From contig JBEWZL010000109.1 in NCBI GenBank assembly GCA_045837725.1, positions 124,001-188,000 of the forward strand: a DNA stretch of 64,000 bases, in the 5' to 3' direction. The DNA comes from Vermamoeba vermiformis. Taxonomy: Eukaryota > Tubulinea > Echinamoebida. Positions within the stretch are counted from its first letter, which is position 1; each line of letters starts with the position of its first letter. Both the position numbers and the translations under genes were made by a program. The notes beneath the pieces were generated by a model. That model worked only from the letters and a program-made list of their open reading frames with translations, searched no databases and was not told where the DNA came from. Below are positions 26,213 through 38,371 of the stretch, piece after piece.

Positions 26213-26364
26213 TATTACGATCGCATTCTATGTTAATTCGTTTGTTTACCACCGGCAGTTTATTGAAATAGCTGCTCGATGTCTATTATAAAGAATTGAG
26301 TGCTATCAGTGGTGTATAATAACAATTATTGCGACAAGTGAAATCATTCTATCCCAAACAGAAG

Positions 26365-27693
26365 ATGAGCGAACAAACGAGCAGTAATAATAACAATCAG
26401 ACAAATAATAGCAGTAATGTGAATGTCAAGCTATTAGAAGACTATTACGCGAGTCAAAATACTGTAACTCCATACATGAAAGGTTTGGATTTGATAAAAA
26501 AAAGCTTCCTCGCATTAATTAATCCACAATTATTTAGAAAAATATGAAAAAGATGCCAATAAATTCTGGGACACATTCTACAAGCATAACACAACGAGAT
26601 TTTTTAAAGATCGCCATTGGATCGTCAGAGAATTTGAGGATCTGAAAGAAGGAACCGTAAGTACACATCTAGTTATCATCAAGGATTAACGGCCATCAGA
26701 AAACGATACTCGATTGTGGTTGCGGGGTAAGTAGACGAAGAACGGGCGGGATCTCACCAATCGAAATCACTCCGTACAAGTCATAAACCCGGTGTTTGTT
26801 GTATAGGTCGGCAATACTACATTTCCCCTGCTAGAAGAGAATGATAAGCTGTTTATACACGCCATTGACTTCAGTCAGCGTGCGATTAAGTTGTTTAAGG
26901 TATTTCCGGAATCCGTTCTGATTTGGGGGACATTCCCAACTGAATCAACACTAATCTCCGCCCGCAGGACAACCCACAATACAGCGAGACTAAATGCATC
27001 GCTTCAGTGTGCGATATTGTAAATGATTCACTGCCCCAACACGTCCCTGAGAACGGCATTGATGTTGCCATGCTGATCTTTGTCCTGTCAGCAATTGCCC
27101 CGGAGAAAATGACCACAGTCATGCTCAAGATTAAACAGGTATAGCATGATACGATATGATACGCTACAATCAATAGAAGGCGAGTGACAGCTCATTTTGA
27201 TTAAATTCTTCCGAGCCGAATCAATCGCTCACAAAACTTGCGCGCCTGTCAGATTACTTAACGATATTAGAGGTTAAACTAACATTGTTTAACAGGTCCT
27301 AAAGCCTGGAGGTGTTATTTACTTCCGTGACTATGCTGTCGGAGATGAAGCGCAAAGTAGATTCGCTAAGAAAGATCAAATGAAAAAAATAGCTGAAAAC
27401 TTTTATGTGCGCAATGACGGCACGAGATCATATTTCTTCACACGAGGTAATGTCTCGCTTAGAGATTCTAACGCAATTTGCGGCTTCTCCGTTCTTATTT
27501 TGGCAGAAGAACTAAAAATTTATACCCGACAGAATTTATGCAACAACTGGCGCAATCAACGGGCCTCGAATTGATAGTGAATGATTACGTGAATAAGCAA
27601 GTGGAGAATCGGAAGCAAGAGAAAGTAATGGACCGGATTTGGTTACAAGCAACATTCAGAAAACCGCTCGAAGTACCCGCCGAGCAAAAGTAA
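26365..27693 (+). CDS. METTL2/8-like tRNA N3-methylcytidine methyltransferase
   Basis: Seven or so exons encode about 300 residues. After an Asn/Ser-rich start come the family landmarks: [31 protein letters not shown], the SAM-binding LDCGCGVGN split by an intron, [61 protein letters not shown] and the C-terminal [20 protein letters not shown]2/6/8 and yeast Trm140 methylate C32 in the anticodon loop of Thr, Arg and Ser tRNAs. The C-terminal segment is closer to METTL2/8 than METTL6 by my reading, but this is not certain. No actin-binding N-terminal extension like that of yeast Abp140 is present. The start codon lies 152 bp from the divergent RNF123 start. Confidence 0.92.
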
Positions 27694-28236
27694 ATAAACA
27701 CCTTTTAATCCACCACGACAAGGGCCAGATCCGCTAAGGGAGGCTAAAGAAAACTCAAATCCACTTTTGTCTTCTTTTAAATCACAATTTCACGTGCTTC
27801 AGCGTGAAAATTTCGCATGAAATTCCTCCAGCGAGGTTTCCATATTTGAAAATCACATGGCATTGTGTGAACTTTCACGTGGGCGTTGTGTGAGCTGTTT
27901 TTGGACACACAAACCAAACTGACGGCATAAAAAGTTTAATTTTGATTGGCCGTCACAACTAATCAAACAGCTTGGGTAGTTAAAGGTATGAATCATATTT
28001 ATGCAACGCTATTTAGGACTTCGCTCCGACCATTTTAAAATTGAATTTCTCTCCTTTCCACTTTCAAATTAATTTTATTGCTTCAACTTTCTTTCAGTTT
28101 CACTTTTGTAATATTTAGTTTCATTTTTTATTACGATCACATCGTATTGACTCGCTACGAGTGTTAAATACCACATTATAATTTTTGATAGTCATTAATT
28201 TTCTTCTCGAGCTTAGTCAAGTGCAGTCCAGTTAAA
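27694..28236. other. Intergenic region upstream of the GARP factor
   Basis: About 540 bp, AT-rich and without coding potential. Two CACGTG E-boxes occur at about 27791 and 27876, the latter in a TTTCACGTGGGC context, and a pyrimidine-rich TTTC/CTTT stretch runs at 28040-28130 just before the gene. This is probably the promoter and 5'UTR of the transcription factor. Confidence 0.4.
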
Positions 28237-29928
28237 ATGTCCATAGTGCAGCAACCTCCATCCCCAGTATCTAAGAAGGTTCGTAAGACCAAAAGTGAGG
28301 CTAGTCTAAATGTTGTTGGATCAAAGCCTCTCTCCGCCTCTGTCGAGATTCAGCGCACGCCAAAGCAAAGACTTATCTGGAACAAGCCACTGCACGCCAA
28401 ATTCAAAATAGCAGTGAAGAAGCTCGGTCCTAAGGGTAAGGGGCTTTCTACTTCAAACTAGATTTGCAACTTTTTTTTGATCTACGGAGCCATCATTCAA
28501 ACTTACCTATCTTACTCATATTATGATCCTTATCGAAACGTTTCTCTCGTCAACGTTATTCTTGTTTATATTAACAAACCCTTCAATAATTTTAGCTGTT
28601 CCCAAGCTAATCTTGAACGAAATGGGCGTGTGCGGACTCACTCGCGAACATGTCGCTAGCCACTTGCAGGTACGGTCACGTCTTTTATATTTTCCTTTTC
28701 ACCAATCAATCGGGTTATTTTTGTTGATCGTAAAGATCGACGGCGGAGTGCATTCACTAAAATGATAAAAAGGGGTTTCTATCCCACAAATCTAATCAAA
28801 TTTTCAAACGCACCCTCAAAAATGATGTTAAAACATGCATAATTCCATCCAAGTTCTGCGCAATTAGTTTTCGCTTTTAACGAAGCAGATTTCCGGCTCG
28901 GATTGAATTTCACGGGTTGAGGAAACTGCTCAAAATTGTTATTTTGTTAAATCAATCCACAATGAAATTGAAACGATTAAATGTTTACAACGGCTATAAT
29001 TGCGCAACGCTCATATTTATGTCAAATGATGATAAGATGACATCCGCGCGTTATTTTGGTCTGGATCTGACATTTGCTTGTTTTTACAGAAATATCGTCT
29101 CAAAAAGAAGAAAAAGGCTCAAGCTCGTGGCGAGACAGTTTCCCCTAACGATTCACCTCGTAATATGAAGTATTCTACCTCCGACAGTTCAGATAGCGAC
29201 TTGGAGGACGGGATGGAGTCGAACCAAGACTTCTTTGATATGGAAATGGATGAAAGCGCCAGTGTTAGCGATGGCACTAGCAACTGCAGCGATGTTATGG
29301 GCTCAGATTCCTCAACTGTTGTCGGATCAAACAACGGTTACTTCGTTGCCTTGATCCCCACTGTTGTCAATCCTTCTAACGAACAAAATGGAGCCCCCAG
29401 TCTGTCATATCATCACAACGTAGCCATTCCTCGCCTCAACCTTAACTTTGGCAACTATTTTCACGAAGTTGAATCCGCTCCCAGCACATTCAACGGCACT
29501 CGTTCAGCTGATGCTTCAACACACGCCGGTCATTACAGTCTGCCCACGACTCCTCACGGTCAGAACTCGCATCACGTGCAGTTAGCTGCTTCGTTGCCCA
29601 CTTACACTGTCTTCCAACACCACGGCGGCAATGTCTCGCTGCCCATGACCCCCCACGAACAACCCACTCGTAAGTCTCCTTCGTGTCATGTCTTATCATG
29701 TTTGTGCAAGTCAATTAACGTACTTCATTCTCAGCGCACACTCGCGATGTACAAATGGACCCATTGCCCTTCGAGTTGGAATTCCAACAGCAAAACCACG
29801 TCATTACCCAACAACCTCCTGCGTATTTCCCGCATGATGGCTTGGGTTTTGCACAATTTGAACAAGAGATTCCATTCACTTCAGACATCGACATCACCAG
29901 CCAGTTCTTGGCCCACGACACCGCTTAA
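28237..29928 (+). CDS. GARP (SHLQKYR-type) Myb-like transcription factor
   Basis: Four exons. After about 45 residues comes one Myb-related GARP domain: RLIWNKPLHAKFKIAVKKLG, then [20 protein letters not shown], then [15 protein letters not shown], assembled across introns at about 28435-28597 and 28671-29089. The [13 protein letters not shown] signature is the DNA-recognition helix of plant GARP proteins (ARR-B, GLK, PHR). The rest is a disordered acidic/Ser region (DSSDSDLEDGMES) plus Asn/His/Pro-rich stretches with repeated LPTTPHG and LPMTPHE motifs. The final exon fits best in a frame beginning PHTRDVQMDPLPFE and ending FLAHDTA at TAA 29926-29928, not the longer read-through frame. I see no receiver domain. 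Targets are unknown. Confidence 0.88.
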
Positions 29929-30244
29929 CAGAGAGCAGATTCAAACTCGATTTGATCGCCTCGGCGGTTTCTGTGGTTCAAATGAACGTGCAGGCACGCC
30001 ATGTATAATAGCCCATGTAAAATAGAAGGTATTGGTGGTCGGCCGAATCACTCGATCCAAGTATTTAATCTAAACTAAATTATTTATAACCAAAACTTGT
30101 AAAAAACAATAACCCTTGTTTAATATAACCCATATGATTATTTATTAATAAATCAACACTTATTTATTGTAACACAACTTGTTTTTTATTTGATTCGCTC
30201 ACAAGTGCAGCATTAATTAATGATTTCAAAGCCTACTCCGATAT
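29929..30244. other. Convergent 3' spacer between GARP factor and SHMT
   Basis: About 315 bp of AT-rich sequence between two converging stop codons. AATAAA-like signals occur (for example ATTAATAAATCAAC at about 30145). Nothing else is visible. Confidence 0.4.
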
Positions 30245-32082
30245 TTAAATAGAGCCAGGCATCGGGAAACCCTTTGAGAACTTTTCAACCTCTTCGCGCA
30301 GGGTAGGAACATCAGGGTGATCAGGAATGGCTGCAATAAAGTCCTTCAACAATTTGCTGGTCAACTTTGATTGAATGTCCAAGGCAATCTTCAACGCACG
30401 ATCCAAAAATTCAACAACCTTGACAAATTCAGCCTCTTTGAATCCTCGGCTGGTCAATGCAGGGGCGCCGAGACGAATACCACCAGGAGAGATAGCATTG
30501 GTGTCACCGTAGACAGCATTCTTGTTGGCTGTGATGCTCACGGCATCGAACAACTTCTCGAGCTTGCTGCCGCTCAATTGATGCTTGCGCAAGTCCCACA
30601 AGACCAAGTGGTTGTCAGTGCCACCAGTGACGAGATCGTAACCCCTCTTCGTCAATTCAGCGGCCATAGTCTTGGCGTTGGCCTTGACTTGTTGAATGTA
30701 TTGCTTGAACTCGGGTGTTTGAGCTTCTTTGAGTGCTACTGCAATAGCGGCAATAGTGTTCTCGTGAGGTCCACCTTGCAATGAAGGGAACACGGCAAAG
30801 TTGACCTTGCTTTCAAAGTCGTATTGTTCTGCGACAATATTCAGTCCGTTGTGCGCGTACAGTTGCACAGTCTAGTACGTACCAGTGCTGTTAGGCTTGG
30901 TGCCCTTGCGGAAAAAGATGAGACCAGCACGAGGACCGCGCAATGTCTTGTGTGTAGTGGTGGTGACGATATCGCAGTGCTCGAAGGGGTTGTTGCACTC
31001 TTGTGCGGCCACCAGACCACTGATGTGTGCAATGTCAGCCATCAAATAGGCATTCTGTTTGTCCGCAATCTACTCTCTCGTATCAGTCAACCGTTCTACA
31101 AAGCATATTGTAATTACCTTTCTAAGGCGCTCATAGTCCCAGTCACGAGGGTAAGCAGAGGCACCAACTACAATCAATTTGGGACGGAACAGATCTGCAT
31201 TCTCTTCCAAGCGATCGTAATCGAGGTAACCAGTTTGCTATTAATACGTTAACAGATGTATATATATAATATGAATATAGAGTGTGACATACAGTGTTGA
31301 CACGGTAGGGCATGGACTCGAAGAAGATGGATGTGGCAGAAATCTTCTTCTTAGTAGTTTGGTAACCGTGAGTCAAGCTGTGCAAATATTAGTATATCTT
31401 TGGCGACAAGAGAATTCTTTTAGTTGCGTACTGTCCACCAGAGGGCAGATCCAAACCCATCAATCGATCGTGAGGCTGCAAGATAGCAGTGTAGGCAGCG
31501 AAGTTAGCGCCACTTCCTATATAAATATCGCTATTTAATATCAATTTATGAAAATTATATTAACTGGTCGCACGCAGTCATATGACGGGTCTGCATCTGA
31601 CACCACTTTAGATAATAATAATTATTAAGTACCTGAGTAGGGCTGAACGTTGACACCCCATTGAGTAGGGTCCAAGTGAAAAGCTTCGAGAGCGCGCTTA
31701 ATGCACAAGTTTTCGACTTGATCCACCACTTCAGTACCGCCATAATAACGGCCGCCGGGCAAGCCCTCAGCGTACTTGTTGGTCAAGCACGAGCCAAGAG
31801 CTTCCATCACTGCCTTGGAAGTAAAGTTCTGCCCAATGGGTCAGCTTCGTGGCTACGATCGAGATCTTAACCGGGTCTCAAACTTACCTCGGAGGCAATC
31901 AACTCGAGTCCTTCAATTTGTCTTTTCTTTTCCTTTTGAATAAGAGCAAAAATTTCGGGATCGGACTCGGCCAACAACTTGTTTCCCTATTGTTTGATAA
32001 TTGTTATTATTATTTGTTCCCTCCAAGAAGAAACAGTAATGTGTCATCAAGTATAATAAGTTGTGCATACTAAATCAGCCAT
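30245..32082 (-). CDS. shmt: Serine hydroxymethyltransferase
   Basis: About nine exons splice to about 450 residues, normal for this PLP enzyme that interconverts serine and glycine with tetrahydrofolate. Visible motifs: [19 protein letters not shown], the [14 protein letters not shown] substrate loop, [72 protein letters not shown] and the PLP-lysine motif [13 protein letters not shown]. The C-terminus ends KGFPMPGSI. The start at 32082 (MADL) gives no obvious mitochondrial presequence, suggesting the cytosolic form. An intron at 30826-30879 of exactly 54 nt must be removed to join KPNST to [22 protein letters not shown]. Confidence 0.96.
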
Positions 32083-32275
32083 TTTCAGACGGGTAGTGGT
32101 GTTGTTCAGCTTTGACTAAAACAGAATGTTGTTTGTTGCCGCGCAAAAAACTTTTTACCCCACAGCCGCGCCGCATAGTTCCTACTCGACTGCGGGACCA
32201 AAGGGAAATTAGCGGGGGCGAAGAGTTGTAGAGGTTTATTTACAAATGTACAAACACAGTTGATCTTTGAGTGTT

Positions 32276-33537
32276 CTATTGAGCGATCTCTTCTTCTGAT
32301 ACAACAGGCCAGCTCCAAATTTGAATGCCATCTTGATTCATCTTACTTGCTGTTACGCTCAAGTCGACTTCAGGGGGGAAATCACCACTGCGCTCAAACG
32401 AGCCCTGAAATATCTCTTCTTTGAGCCAGTGCTTGTCCTCGCTCTCCACCCCTAATCCGCTCTCGACGAGCAGCAGACCCGTGGGGTCGTGCGTCAAGCT
32501 AGCATTGCTCGTGTTGAGAGCATCGTAGTGCGACACTTCTGAGCCGTCGTGCACGTCACTCTGCTCGTAGAACAAGCGCGGCAGTTTAAGCCGTCGCTCG
32601 CCCTTGATGGTCCAGGTCCTCTTGCGCTTGTTGATGCAGAGCTGATAGTCCTCGCCCTCCTTGCCTGCTATCTCGGCCAGCACTGCGAACTGCTTCACTC
32701 CGCGCAGTGTGTTGACGGGTGGGAACTGCTGGAGTGAAGTGGTGCTAGTTGTGGCCTCTTGCTTGACTTGCTGGCATGACTGCATTAGTCACTCGATCAT
32801 GCTGCTATTAATATCACTCGTGCACTACCTTTTCAGTCACGACTTGCAGTTGCAGCAGCTTGTCGGTCAGCTCAATGAACTTCTGCGCGTCAAAGGCCAA
32901 TATATCGTCAGATTTGAGTTGCAATAGCTCTGCTAGTCGCTTAATGTCTTTGTCAGTGGCATTGTCCAGTGTCGGGCCGTACATTCCGAGGTACATCCTG
33001 GATCCAAAGGTCAACTTACTACACAAAAGGTATTAAGGCTTCCTACCGCTGAGAATTTTTCACGGCCACTTTATTGCGCTTAGATCCAACTTGCGTGTGC
33101 TCGGGCAGTTTGCAGAACTTGCCAATGAACATGCCAGCTCTCGATCGGTTTGTTCGCATGTTCTTAGGAAGCAATAAATCCCAAAAAATCCAAAACCTCT
33201 CCCTCGGCACCTCATCGTCGGGACTGGGCTTGAAGAATACTGACAGAACGAGTTCTCCTGCTTCTTTTGACAGCGACGGATTTGACGACAAATTGTCAAG
33301 GTCGTGGAATGGTGATTTGGGAACTAGTGCCCTTAAATATTGCTTGATGGTGTCAGGATTATTAGCGTCCAACGCCTGCAATAAAGTGTTGTGCTCGATC
33401 GACTGCAGTTGGTGCAGCGAGGCTTCGAGACCAATGACTGATTGCAAGGACTCATCTGTGCTATTCAACAGCAGCGTGGGAGTGACATGGTTGATGTTCA
33501 TAATTTGTGGTGCTGACTGGGCAGTAGTGCTGCTCAC
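32276..33537 (-). CDS. Uncharacterised three-exon protein
   Basis: Exon 1 (33537 to about 33049) encodes a Thr/Ser/Leu-rich start (MSSTTAQSAPQIMNINHVTP) and a helical region with REAGELVLSV-like and RERFWIFWDLLLPKNM segments. Exon 2 (about 33000-32830) gives MYLGMYGPTLDNATD and a leucine-rich helix LTDKLLQLQVVTEK. Exon 3 (about 32780-32276) encodes strands such as VKQFAVLAEIAGKEGEDYQL and KRTWTIKGERRLKLPRLFY, and ends PVVSEEEIAQ. Total about 400 residues, no membrane span, no signal. I do not recognise the family. It is divergent from the Tepsin gene with 63 bp between start codons, so the two may be co-expressed, which is inference only. Confidence 0.65.
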
Positions 33538-33600
33538 CTGGGCACTAATTTTAATTCAGTTTGAAAAAGAAGATCGTCACACAATACTGCAGCAACAACC

Positions 33601-36016
33601 ATGACAGCAATATTATCTATATTCGACGCACATAAGCGTCTACTTGACAATGCTACGAAAGATGATGAAACACCAACCCCTGGTTACATGTACAATGAGA
33701 TCAACAGTATCCACCCACGATAACGTCATTTATCTCAATTACCTATTTATATGTTATTATTCCTTAATTTTTATATTAGAAATAACATTCGAGAGCTATG
33801 ATCAATCAACCAAGGTCTTGGAACATTTGTTGCTCAGATTAAAGAAAAATATGAGTGCTGCAGTTAAATTAAAAGTGCTAATAGTCATGAAAAGTATAAT
33901 ACAAAAAGGAAATCCTCAATTTAGAAGGGACCTACAGCGCAAATCGGAAGAAATAAGAGAGTGTTTGTGTAAGTCAAGTCACGTCGAAAATTCTAGAACC
34001 TAATTACCACTCATAAGCATAATATTAATACTGCTCGTTTGTAGATTTCAAAGGTCCTCCAGATCCATTGAGAGGAGATACCCCTTACAAAGTGGTGCGG
34101 GATCAGGCTCAGGTAAGTTGACTGAGGTTCGCGCGTCTATTTACTAAATCTAATATTGAGGTGGTGTTGAATATGCTCTTTGACACTGAAACCAACGAGA
34201 CTATCAGCACTGCTAGCATGGGCAGCATCTCCAGTCCGCAGGTGGAGAATGGATCTAACAAGCTACCGAACATAGGAGCACTATGACACCCTCTATTCAC
34301 AACGGACCCACATTCGGACACCGAGGGCCAACGAGCATGGGCAATGTCATGTACGAGAAGAAGGGTAAGTGCTCGTGATAGTGCGGTGACAGCAATGTAT
34401 TGACACGTGTCAACACGCCAGAACCGACGCTGTTGGAGAAGATGAAAGCAGGCATTGTCAATCTCACTACGCGCAAGCAACAGCCCAGCTACGACCACTC
34501 AGCACCGCTCGCTACTTACGGCAAGATTGCTAACATGTCCGAACCGACCTTCCAAGAGTACAGTACGTGCTTAGTGTCCGCGAGTGTCATAGACTGACCG
34601 GCACTCGTGTTACAATCAACTACATAGACTTGTCAAACAATAGACTGACCATCAACAGCGGGGCCTATTGAGCCCAACAAACCTCTCGGAGGCTGGGATG
34701 ATCCCAATGAAGTCAGAACACGTGTCAATGTCAACAGTCCTCTGCCGCGCACCGTGCATGCTCCAGTGCCTGTCAGCACTCAAGCGGAAGAGCCGCAAGT
34801 CAGCACTGGGTAAGTCACAGCAGCGAGTAATAGGACGGAATACTGACGCGACAACAGTGAAAAAGAGCTGCGACTCGTCGAAGAACTGACACAGCCGACT
34901 GGCGTGCGTGCAGTGCCCTCCACAGCGGAGTTGAATCAATTTGTGCGCACGTGTCAGAGCGGAAATCTGGATGTGTTCACTGTCTATGACTCGTTGGTCG
35001 AGAAGCTGACCTCGAACCGATGGCAAGCACGTCTGGTACGTCTGTCGTGCTCGCAACAAGGCACTGGTCTCACTGATTTATTTTCGAACAGAAAGCATTG
35101 CACGCCATTGAAATGCTGTTGAAATCTGAAGTCGACAATGCTGCCTCTTATTTTGCAGAACACACACACGTACTAGAAGAGCAGTTGTCTTCACTGCAGA
35201 AATCAGTGGTGGACAAGACACAACAGGTACCGTGCAGCAGTGCGTATGTGGCAGTTGTTGTAACACTGTTGACAGGTCTTAGCGCTCATTCAGCCCGCAG
35301 TACAGTCGCAGAGCAGTGACAGCGCGTTCAATTTCATCAACGACAATGGTGCTCAAGAGAGCTCCTCTGGCTCGATATTCGATGGTCTCAACACAGCTGA
35401 CGACGAGTCCAGCTCCACACTCTTCTCTGGTCTGAGTCTGAGCGAGTCCGCAGCCAAGCCTGACAATCACGTGACACGTTCTAACGGTCCGGAACTCATC
35501 AGCTTCATCGAGACACCAGCGCGCACTAGTGTCAGTGCCCCCACATCACCTGCCCCTCCACGCACCAGCAATAATGCGGACTTGGATCTGCTCAACAACA
35601 TTGACTTCAACGCGCGACCAGTCACCACACCTGTCGTGCCACAACAACCCATCGTGCCGCAGCCACACATGGTGCCAGTCCAATACGTGCAGTACGGTCA
35701 GACAGTAGTGCCTGTGATGGCCAGTCCAGTGCCTGTATTCACCTCTGCAGTGCCCGTCACCACGCCTGCAGTCCAGCAATTGCCCTCAATGCAAGTGGCA
35801 CCCTCGCCATTCGCTGCAGCACCGTACGAACAGCCCCAACTCCCAGTAGTGAATGCGCAGTTGTATTCCGGCCCCTCAGTATATAACACACAAGCTGTGA
35901 AGAAGAAGACTGGCCAGAGCGACTCTGGATTTGGCTTCGTGCACTCAGAAGAGGACAGTTTTGACTTTGTGACGGATGAAATTCAAGCGATGAAAGCGAA
36001 GAACACTGCCAAATAG
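33601..36016 (+). CDS. Tepsin-like ENTH/VHS-domain protein (AP-4 accessory type)
   Basis: Eight or so exons. The N-terminal 130 residues are an ENTH-type domain: FDAHKRLLDNATKDDE, PGYMYNEIN, SYDQSTKVLEHLLLRLKK, VKLKVLIVMKSIIQKGN, FRRDLQRKSEEIRECL and GDTPYKVVRDQAQ. The central part has PTLLEKMKAGIVNLTTRK. A second helical VHS/ENTH-like domain follows (TAELNQFVRTCQSGNLDVF, NRWQARLKALHAIEMLLKS), then an unstructured Pro/Val/Gln-rich tail with acidic-dileucine-like ends (DLDLLNNIDF) and FGFVHSEEDSFDFV. Tandem ENTH plus VHS-like domains with short adaptor motifs is the plan of tepsin and plant MTV1, which act with AP-4 at the trans-Golgi. The frame is not cleanly resolved at 34235-34290. One intron carries TGACACGTGTCA at 34401-34412. 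Confidence 0.85.
34401..34412. promoter_or_regulatory. Palindrome TGACACGTGTCA (copy 6, Tepsin intron)
   Basis: Perfect copy in a short intron of the Tepsin-like gene, about 10 bases upstream of the CAG acceptor. Confidence 0.7.
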
Positions 36017-36326
36017 TGTTCATTGCATTGTTATAATATATATCTTATTGCGATGTACAGTGTGTTGTTTTTGCCGATTTGTGGCTTGAAAGCATTAAAA
36101 AAAATCTGACTGATTTCTTGTTGTATTTGTAGAGTGTTTATTGCAGACAACAGTTGTTAGACAATTACGAGCAAAGAGTGCTGTAAATCGAACAAGATTT
36201 TGTGTTGATCTAGATCGGGCTATTTATTGCAGTCAAATTGACTCTATTAACAATTTACAATAGAAACACTCGTCCGTATTTTACAATCTATTAAAGACGC
36301 CTTGAAATATAAAACAGTACGAACAG
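36017..36326. other. Spacer between Tepsin-like gene and Prp39
   Basis: About 310 bp between the Tepsin-like stop and the Prp39 start, on the same strand. AT-rich, with polyadenylation-like sequence just after 36016 and a short A-run near 36098. No coding or repeat structure is visible. Confidence 0.4.
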
Positions 36327-38251
36327 ATGACAGACGATTATATTACGCAAAGTCAGAAATTGGAAGAAAATCCAGGAGACTATGAACAGCATATGAAAGT
36401 ACTAACTATTGCGGAGAAATTGGTAAGAAATTATTTTGACTTGCGGCTAGAAAATCAGATCTGACACCAGCTTGAATTAGAATGATCCAGCGAAGATAAG
36501 GAGATCTTACGAAGCTTTATTAAGCGAATTTCCTCTATTGCACTCTTATTGGAAGAAATATGCCGATTTTGAGCTCAATCAAGGCGACTATGTCAAAGCA
36601 CGTCAAGTCTGCGAGCGAGGTCTCTCGTCAAAAGTATGATAGCACTGCTTATTCAGTGTCATTAACAATCTCATAGGCTGCACTCCATAGTGTGGATCTT
36701 TGGACGTATTATTGTAGCATGGTGTCGGACAGATCCAATGATACTAACGAGATCCGTTCCATGTTTGAGCGTGCTAGCAACAGCGTTGGCGACGACTTTG
36801 CAGCGCATCAATTGTGGGACAAATTCCTCGAATTCGAAATGGTGCGCGAAGACTACAGGCGCGTACGTCAATTGTTTGATCGTATATTAGCCATACCTCT
36901 TGAAAAGACTTCAAGTTATTTTGACAAGTATGATACGTTTTGTGCATTGTACAATACTAATGGACGCACTTAGATTCAAGAAGTTTCTAAATGAACGCAA
37001 AGTCGCAGATCTGCTGACAGACGCAGAATTCAAACAATTAGAAGCAGAACAAGGCAGCGGTGAGGCTCAGCAAAAGATGAGAGTTCTTGCCGCACGCGAT
37101 GAGGTGTACAAGAAGACATTGGAACAGGTTAAAACACGCGAGTCATTCGAGACCATTGTAGCTAAGCGCGCAGGTTACAGTATGACACCTGTCAATGACG
37201 AGATTTTGACAGCGTGGCGACAGTACTTGGAAGCTGAGGAAAAGCACGAACTATCCAACGCGCGCAAACTCTATGAACGCTGCGTATTGTCGTGCGTAAG
37301 TACCGTCAATGCATTGTTCGCGTGTTGCTGATCCACTCATTCTGCAGGGCAATTATCCTGAGTTCTGGCGCCGATACATTTACTACTTGGAGAAGTCAAA
37401 TGAACAGCAGCTCGTTGAAGATGTGTTTCAGCGCGCGACAGTGATATTGAAGCGTCGTCCTGAACTGCAGCTCGAACACGCCTTGTACGCTGAGTCACAC
37501 GGCCAACTTGAGCGCGCAGAACAGATCTATCGCACTCTGCTCAAGAACAGTACGTGATTGTAAACTATATACCACTAGTGCTAATACTGCTGCAGTCCCA
37601 GGGCACATTGAGTCCTCACTGCGCCACATTCACTTCAAGCGCCGCACTGCCCCGTCAGAGTGCGCGGCCCTGTACAGCAAGCTCTTGAATGACACCGCAC
37701 TGCCTGCTGCTCGTGCGCTGGTGGCTATTGAATACGCACGATTCCTCGAGCACGTGACCGCAGAGATTGAACAGGCACGTGCAGTGTTCACGAATGAAAC
37801 GCGCACGAACAGCGGCGTGTTGGAGCTGTGGCTGACGTGGCTGCACTTTGAACTCCGCCACCGTACTGGCACTGACCGCGAGAGTGCAGTGACGCAGTTG
37901 TGCACGCAGGCGTTGCAAGGCGACAGTTTGGTCAAGTCAGACCGCGTTGAATTGTTGCGTGCGTGGCTCGATGTCGCGGAGTGTTGCGGCACCGATCTGA
38001 CACGTGAGCGACAGATCTCGCGTGATTTGCTGCTGCTGAGTGCCGATCAGAGCACCAGCACTGCCACGAACAAGAAGCGCAGTTCGGAGAGTGCTGAATT
38101 GGAGCAATCTCCGCGCCCTAACAAACAGAGCAAGCAAGACGACACATCTAGCTACACACCGAATCAATCGTACGATCAGTATTATCAAAACTATGCTGCA
38201 TATCCAGGGTATGCGAACTACTATCAAGGCAATTATGTAAATTATCAGTAG
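36327..38251 (+). CDS. prpf39: Pre-mRNA-processing factor 39 (HAT-repeat U1 snRNP protein)
   Basis: About six exons, roughly 560 residues, made largely of HAT (half-a-TPR) repeats: RRSYEALLSEFPLLHSYWKKYADFE, YVKARQVCERGLS, VDLWTYYCSMV, AHQLWDKFLEFEM, RRVRQLFDRILAIP, then the second block AWRQYLEAEEKHEL, RKLYERCVLSC, EFWRRYIYYLEKSN and VEDVFQRATVIL. The order and the ILAIPLEKTSSYFDKF linker match Prp39. The protein belongs to the U1 snRNP, where Prp39 (with Prp42 or as a homodimer) contacts the 5' splice site machinery. The tail is Tyr/Asn/Gln-rich (YDQYYQNYAAYPGYANYY). Given the very short introns here, a U1 component is expected. Confidence 0.93.
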
Positions 38252-38371
38252 TTTGGAATAAAGGCGCTTTGCAATATTTCAAGCCAGTTTTTTCAAGCCA
38301 AGAAAATCTCGGCCTCTGGCACAAAGGCGAAACTAAATCTTTCACCGAGTTGCAATCTAACACCACACAAA

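Noticed and set aside
29078-30025. 315-codon frame as the full C-terminal exon of the GARP factor
   Set aside because: The last third reads through an intron in a frame with poor coding character. Splicing at about 29670-29734 gives a better frame ending at 29928.
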